A stretch of 64,000 nt of DNA. It comes from Clostridia bacterium (GTDB taxonomy: Bacteria; Bacillota_A; Clostridia; Christensenellales; Aristaeellaceae). The translations under genes were made by a program, and so were the position numbers. This document shows, one piece after another, positions 58,547 to 64,000 of the stretch (its first letter is position 1; every line of letters begins with the position of its first letter). The stretch lies in assembly GCA_017517815.1 (NCBI GenBank), contig JAFWYA010000073.1, positions 1-64,000 on the forward strand, given 5' to 3'. The notes beneath the pieces are model-generated. The model made no database searches. It was not told the DNA's origin and was given only the letters and a program-made list of their open reading frames with translations.

Positions 58547-59323
58547 ATGCGCAAGAATATCAGCCGCGTGATCGCGTTTATCGTCGCCATGGTACTGAGC
58601 ATGGCCTTCATCGCCAGCGCTCTGGCCTATGAAACCATTCCCTACGGCGAGCAGAGCAACGCCGTTCGCAAAATGCAGTCCAAGCTGAAATCGAAGGGCT
58701 TCTACGGCGGCGCTGTGGACGGCAAGTTCGGCCCCTCCACCAAGGCCGCGGTCAAGAAGTTCCAGGCTTATGTGGGCATCAGCGCCGACGGCAAGCCCGG
58801 CAACAAGACCCTCACCGCCCTGTACGAAGGCAAGAGCGCCCTGAACAAAACCAGCAACACCGAGCTCAAGGAAGTCACCAAGCCCAGCAATCCCCGCACC
58901 CTGTACTATGGCTGCACCGGCGCCCGCGTACGCGAACTGCAGCGTGCCCTGTATAAGGCTGGCGTGTACAAGGGAGCCATCGACGGCATCTATGGCGACC
59001 TGACTCTGGCCGCCGTGAAGAAGTACCAGTCCAAAAAGGGCCTGCATGCTGACGGTATGGCCGGCACCAAGACCCTGGCCAGCCTGCGCAAGAGCACCGG
59101 TTCCAACATTGCCGGTTTCATGCTGCTGGATATCGGCAGCAAGGGCAGCGAGGTCAAGAGCGTCAGCCGCCGCATGGTGGCCTGGGGCTACACCACCTCC
59201 ATCACCGACACTTACGATGCCGCTCTGGCTGCCGGCGTAAAGGCCTGGCAGCGTGATAACGGCTACACCCAGACCGGTGCCGTTACTGAAAACCAGTACA
59301 ACAAAATGGTCATTGGCGACTAA
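58547..59323 (+). CDS. Secreted protein with three peptidoglycan-binding repeats
   Basis: This is a 258-residue protein with AAGGAGG site and signal peptide (residues 1-27, SALA-Y). Three PG_binding_1 repeats follow: about 33-93 (QSNAVRKMQSKLKSKGFYGG...DGKFGPSTKAAVKKFQ), 122-182 (GARVRELQRALYKAGVYKG...DGIYGDLTLAAVKKYQ) and 197-256 (GSEVKSVSRRMVAWGYTT...DAALAAGVKAWQ). The third is more diverged. No catalytic domain is attached, so it is probably a wall-bound structural or scaffolding protein. Codon use is strongly biased to C-ending codons, suggesting high expression. Confidence 0.92.
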   Translation: MRKNISRVIAFIVAMVLSMAFIASALAYETIPYGEQSNAVRKMQSKLKSKGFYGGAVDGKFGPSTKAAVKKFQAYVGISADGKPGNKTLTALYEGKSALNKTSNTELKEVTKPSNPRTLYYGCTGARVRELQRALYKAGVYKGAIDGIYGDLTLAAVKKYQSKKGLHADGMAGTKTLASLRKSTGSNIAGFMLLDIGSKGSEVKSVSRRMVAWGYTTSITDTYDAALAAGVKAWQRDNGYTQTGAVTENQYNKMVIGD

Positions 59324-59333
59324 TCGCATTTTC

Positions 59334-59358
59334 GCCCGGCTGAAAGCCGGGCTTTTTT
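59334..59358 (+). terminator. Terminator after the peptidoglycan-binding gene
   Basis: Perfect 7-bp GC stem GCCCGGC (59334-59340) / GCCGGGC (59346-59352) with TTTTTT tail. Confidence 0.9.
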
Positions 59359-59432
59359 GATGGAAAAACGTTGATATTTATGGAATATGGGCATTTTTTG
59401 TCCACGCGCACATATAATAAGGAAGTTTCCCC

Positions 59433-59461
59433 TTTTCAAAAAGCTGAAAAAATGGTATAAT
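59433..59461 (+). promoter_or_regulatory. Promoter of gyrB
   Basis: TTTTCA (59433-59438), 17-base spacer, TATAAT (59456-59461) with extended -10 TG; leader about 100 bases. Confidence 0.7.
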
Positions 59462-59466
59462 TTTAA

Positions 59467-61560
<2,094 letters not shown>

Positions 61561-61562
61561 TG

Positions 61563-61822
61563 GGAGGACGCAAGGGGCTCTGCCCCTTGACCCCGCCAAA
61601 GGGCTATGCCCTTTGGAATCCCACTTCCGCGCGTTTCACGCGCGGGTTGGGGATGGAAACTGTTCGCATCCTTTGCTACTTGAATCAACCAGCTGCTATG
61701 CAGTCACCTATCCCGAATCCCCCACCCGCCTGCGCAGCAGGCGGGGCACGGGATTCTTAAGGGCAAAGCCCTTAAGCAGGGTGCAGGGGCAGCGCCCCTG
61801 CCTGCCGTACCCCCTCCAAAGG
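61563..61822. repeat. Fold-back intergenic repeat between gyrB and gyrA
   Basis: The left part (about 61563-61623) and the reverse complement of the right part (about 61733-61822) are similar over about 55 bases. Each holds two small hairpins: GGGGCTCTGCCCC (61575-61587) and AAAGGGCTATGCCCTTT (61599-61615) on the left, TAAGGGCAAAGCCCTTA and GGGGCAGCGCCCC on the right. Further stems are CGCGCG...CGCGCG (about 61627-61642) and GCCTGCGCAGCAGGC. It looks like a non-autonomous palindromic repeat unit. Confidence 0.75.
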
Positions 61823-61835
61823 AGTGATACCTCAC

Positions 61836-64000
61836 ATGGGTTCCACGATCAACGATAAGCTCATTCCCATTGATCTTGAGCAGGAAATGAAGAAATCGTT
61901 CATCAGCTATGCGATGGCGGTCATCATCAACCGTGCGCTGCCAGACGTGCGCGACGGTCTGAAGCCTGTGCACCGCCGCATCATTTACGCGATGAACGAA
62001 CTGAACATGACGCCGGACAAGCCGTACCGCAAGAGTGCGCGTCTGGTCGGCGACGTTCTGGGTAAATACCATCCCCACGGCGACAGCAGCGTGTACGACG
62101 CCATGGTGCGTCTGGCGCAGGATTTCAACATGCGCTACCCGCTGGTGGAAGGCCAGGGCAACTTCGGTTCCGTCGACGGCGACGGCGCCGCCGCCATGCG
62201 TTACACCGAAGCCCGCATGGACAAGCTCACCATGCATTTGATCGGCGAGATCGACAAGGATACCGTCGATTTCTATCCCAACTTTGACGAAACGCTGCTG
62301 CAGCCCACCGTTATGCCCAGCCGCTTCCCCAACCTGCTGGTCAACGGCGCCAACGGCATTGCTGTCGGCATGGCCACCAACATCCCGCCCCACAATCTGG
62401 GCGAGGTGATCGATGGCTGCATGCACATGATCGACCATCCCGACTGCACCATCGATGACCTGATGCAGTTCATCAAGGGCCCGGACTTCCCCACTGGCGG
62501 CATGATTCTGGGCCAGAGCGGCATCCGCGCGGCCTATCACACCGGCCGCGGCCGCATCATCGTGCGCGCCAAGACCGAGATTGAGTCCATGCCCAACAAC
62601 CGCAGCCGCATCGTTGTGACCGAGATTCCCTACATGGTCAACAAGGCCAAGCTGGTGGAGAAGATCGCCGAGCTGGTGCACGAAAAGCGCCTGGACGGCA
62701 TCAGCGACATCCGCGACGAGAGCGACCGCAACGGCATGCGCATCGTCATCGAGCTTAAGCGCGACGTGCATCCTACCGTAGTGCTCAACTACCTGTACAA
62801 GCACACCTCCATGCAGGAGACCTTCGGCGCCAATATGCTGGCACTGGTGGGCGGCGAGCCCAAGGTGCTCAGTCTGCGTGAGATGCTGTACCACTATATC
62901 CAGCATCAGAAGGACGTTGTGACCCGCCGCACGAAGTACGACCTTGCCAAGGCCGAGGCACGCGCACACATCGTAGAAGGCCTTCTGAAGGCGCTGGACC
63001 ACATTGACGAGATCGTAGCCATCATCCGCGGCAGCAAGGACACCGGCGCGGCCCGCGAAGCCCTGATGGAGCGCTTCGGCTTCAGCGACAAGCAGGCACA
63101 GGCCATCCTCGACATGCGTCTGGCCCGCCTGACCGGTCTGGAACGCGACAAGCTGCAGGCTGAATATGACGAGCTGGAAAAGAACATCGCCTACTTCAGA
63201 AGCCTGCTGGCGGATGAAGGTCTGCTGATGGGCGTCATCAAGGACGAGATGGGCGCCATCCGCGACAAGTTCGCCGATCCGCGCCGCACGGAGCTGACCG
63301 TGCTGGAGGGCGAGATCGACATCGAAGACCTCATCCAGTCCGACGACATGGTGGTCACCATGTCCCATCTGGGCTACGTCAAGCGCCTGCCCAAGAGCAC
63401 CTACCGCGCGCAGCACCGCGGCGGCAAGGGCGTGACCGGCATGGCCACCCGCGAGGAGGACTTTGTGGAGCGCATGATCGTGGTCAACACCCACGACGAG
63501 ATCATGTTCTTCACCAACCGCGGCCGCGTGTACAACCTGAAGTGCTATCAGATCCCCGAAGCCGGCCGCACGGCCCGCGGCATGGCGATCGTAAACCTGC
63601 TGCAGATCGCGGCAGACGAAAAGATCACCGCCATGATCCCCGTGCCCCGCGACATCGACAGCGCCAACCTGGTCATGATGACCCGTCAGGGCCTCATCAA
63701 GCGCACGCCGTACAGCGAATTTGCCAACCTGCGCAAGTCCGGTCTGATCGCTATCACCCTCAAGGAGGACGATGAGCTGTGCGCCGTCAACCTCACCGAC
63801 GGCGACACCAGCCTGATCATTGCCAGCCGTGCAGGCCGCGCGCTGCGCATCCACGAGTCGACCATCCGCGTCATCGGCCGCACCGGCATGGGCGTGCACG
63901 CCATGAAGCTGAAGGAAGGCGACGAGCTCATCGACATGAGCCCCATCCGCGAAGGCCAGAAGGTGCTTGCCATCACCGTCAACGGCTACGGCAAGCGCAC
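61836..64000 (+). CDS. gyrA: DNA gyrase subunit A (3' end outside window)
   Basis: At least 721 residues are present with no stop before the window edge. AAAGGAGTG precedes ATG 61836. The start ([34 protein letters not shown]) is diagnostic, as are the breakage-reunion Tyr in AMRYTEARM and the GyrA box QHRGGKG (about residue 527), which separates gyrase from topoisomerase IV. The quinolone region reads [18 protein letters not shown], with Ser and Asp at the two resistance hot spots unchanged (wild-type-like). Works with gyrB to introduce negative supercoils. Confidence 0.96.
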   Translation, partial: MGSTINDKLIPIDLEQEMKKSFISYAMAVIINRALPDVRDGLKPVHRRIIYAMNELNMTPDKPYRKSARLVGDVLGKYHPHGDSSVYDAMVRLAQDFNMRYPLVEGQGNFGSVDGDGAAAMRYTEARMDKLTMHLIGEIDKDTVDFYPNFDETLLQPTVMPSRFPNLLVNGANGIAVGMATNIPPHNLGEVIDGCMHMIDHPDCTIDDLMQFIKGPDFPTGGMILGQSGIRAAYHTGRGRIIVRAKTEIESMPNNRSRIVVTEIPYMVNKAKLVEKIAELVHEKRLDGISDIRDESDRNGMRIVIELKRDVHPTVVLNYLYKHTSMQETFGANMLALVGGEPKVLSLREMLYHYIQHQKDVVTRRTKYDLAKAEARAHIVEGLLKALDHIDEIVAIIRGSKDTGAAREALMERFGFSDKQAQAILDMRLARLTGLERDKLQAEYDELEKNIAYFRSLLADEGLLMGVIKDEMGAIRDKFADPRRTELTVLEGEIDIEDLIQSDDMVVTMSHLGYVKRLPKSTYRAQHRGGKGVTGMATREEDFVERMIVVNTHDEIMFFTNRGRVYNLKCYQIPEAGRTARGMAIVNLLQIAADEKITAMIPVPRDIDSANLVMMTRQGLIKRTPYSEFANLRKSGLIAITLKEDDELCAVNLTDGDTSLIIASRAGRALRIHESTIRVIGRTGMGVHAMKLKEGDELIDMSPIREGQKVLAITVNGYGKR

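Noticed and set aside
58295..58571. Short plus-strand frames upstream of the peptidoglycan-binding protein gene
   Set aside because: They cross its promoter and leader, lack ribosome sites and have no recognisable sequence.

Overview
The window looks like the chromosome of a Gram-positive Clostridia-type Firmicute, probably an anaerobic gut lineage (inference). It has strong AGGAGG ribosome sites, frequent GTG and TTG starts, consensus or extended -10 promoters, a gyrB-gyrA pair, yebC, lysA and an aroA-aroC-rlmD cluster. Two kinds of DNA meet here. Positions 1 to about 43350 are the right-hand part of an integrative conjugative or mobilizable element of lower GC. Positions 43350-64000 are GC-rich core chromosome.

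Element, left to right. The conjugation module (3-9095) holds a very large methylase/helicase polyvalent protein, a MobC-like accessory protein, a small CD1845-type membrane protein and a MobP-type relaxase. A convergent AAA+/DUF234 ATPase follows (9159-10556). Next is an AT-richer three-gene operon (10862-15593): an HNH-like protein, then HamA (DUF1837-like nuclease) and HamB (helicase), i.e. a Hachiman-type anti-phage system with an extra gene in front. From 15985 to 39249 runs a long cargo of five ECF sigma factor/membrane anti-sigma modules. These are joined to envelope genes: a polysaccharide deacetylase, a metallo-beta-lactamase-fold protein, a VanW protein, solute-binding proteins, two sugar-type ABC permeases, two HlyD-like adaptors and a MacB/FtsX-like membrane protein. 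No ATPase for these transporters is encoded in the window. A roughly 70-residue HTH-like mini-protein, each copy followed by a hairpin, recurs at the ends of these operons (three intact copies and one or two remnants). A longer protein with the same fold signature lies at 40494. The right end has two small minus-strand genes, an XRE repressor with a palindromic operator, an excisionase, a tyrosine integrase, repeated TGTTAGCAAA arm-type sites, and a tRNA-Arg(CCU) gene that is the likely attachment site.

Core chromosome. A broken tRNA-Arg copy is followed by lysA, a low-molecular-weight phosphatase, an SCP2 protein, a YhhN-family membrane protein, two tandem EamA-type transporters, aroA-aroC-rlmD in overlapping translational coupling, two tandem GT-C glycosyltransferase-like membrane proteins, a sixth ECF sigma/anti-sigma pair, yebC, a secreted three-repeat peptidoglycan-binding protein, gyrB, a fold-back intergenic repeat, and gyrA running off the window.

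The most interesting system is the sigma array. Four sigma genes, one of them chromosomal, and one divergent small gene carry the same CGTCT motif 22-26 bases before the start codon. Three anti-sigma-like genes contain a strong in-frame ribosome site and start codon exactly between the cytoplasmic segment and the membrane helix. This suggests a shared, cross-wired envelope-stress circuit carried by a mobile element. All functions are read from sequence features and family knowledge; no database search was run.
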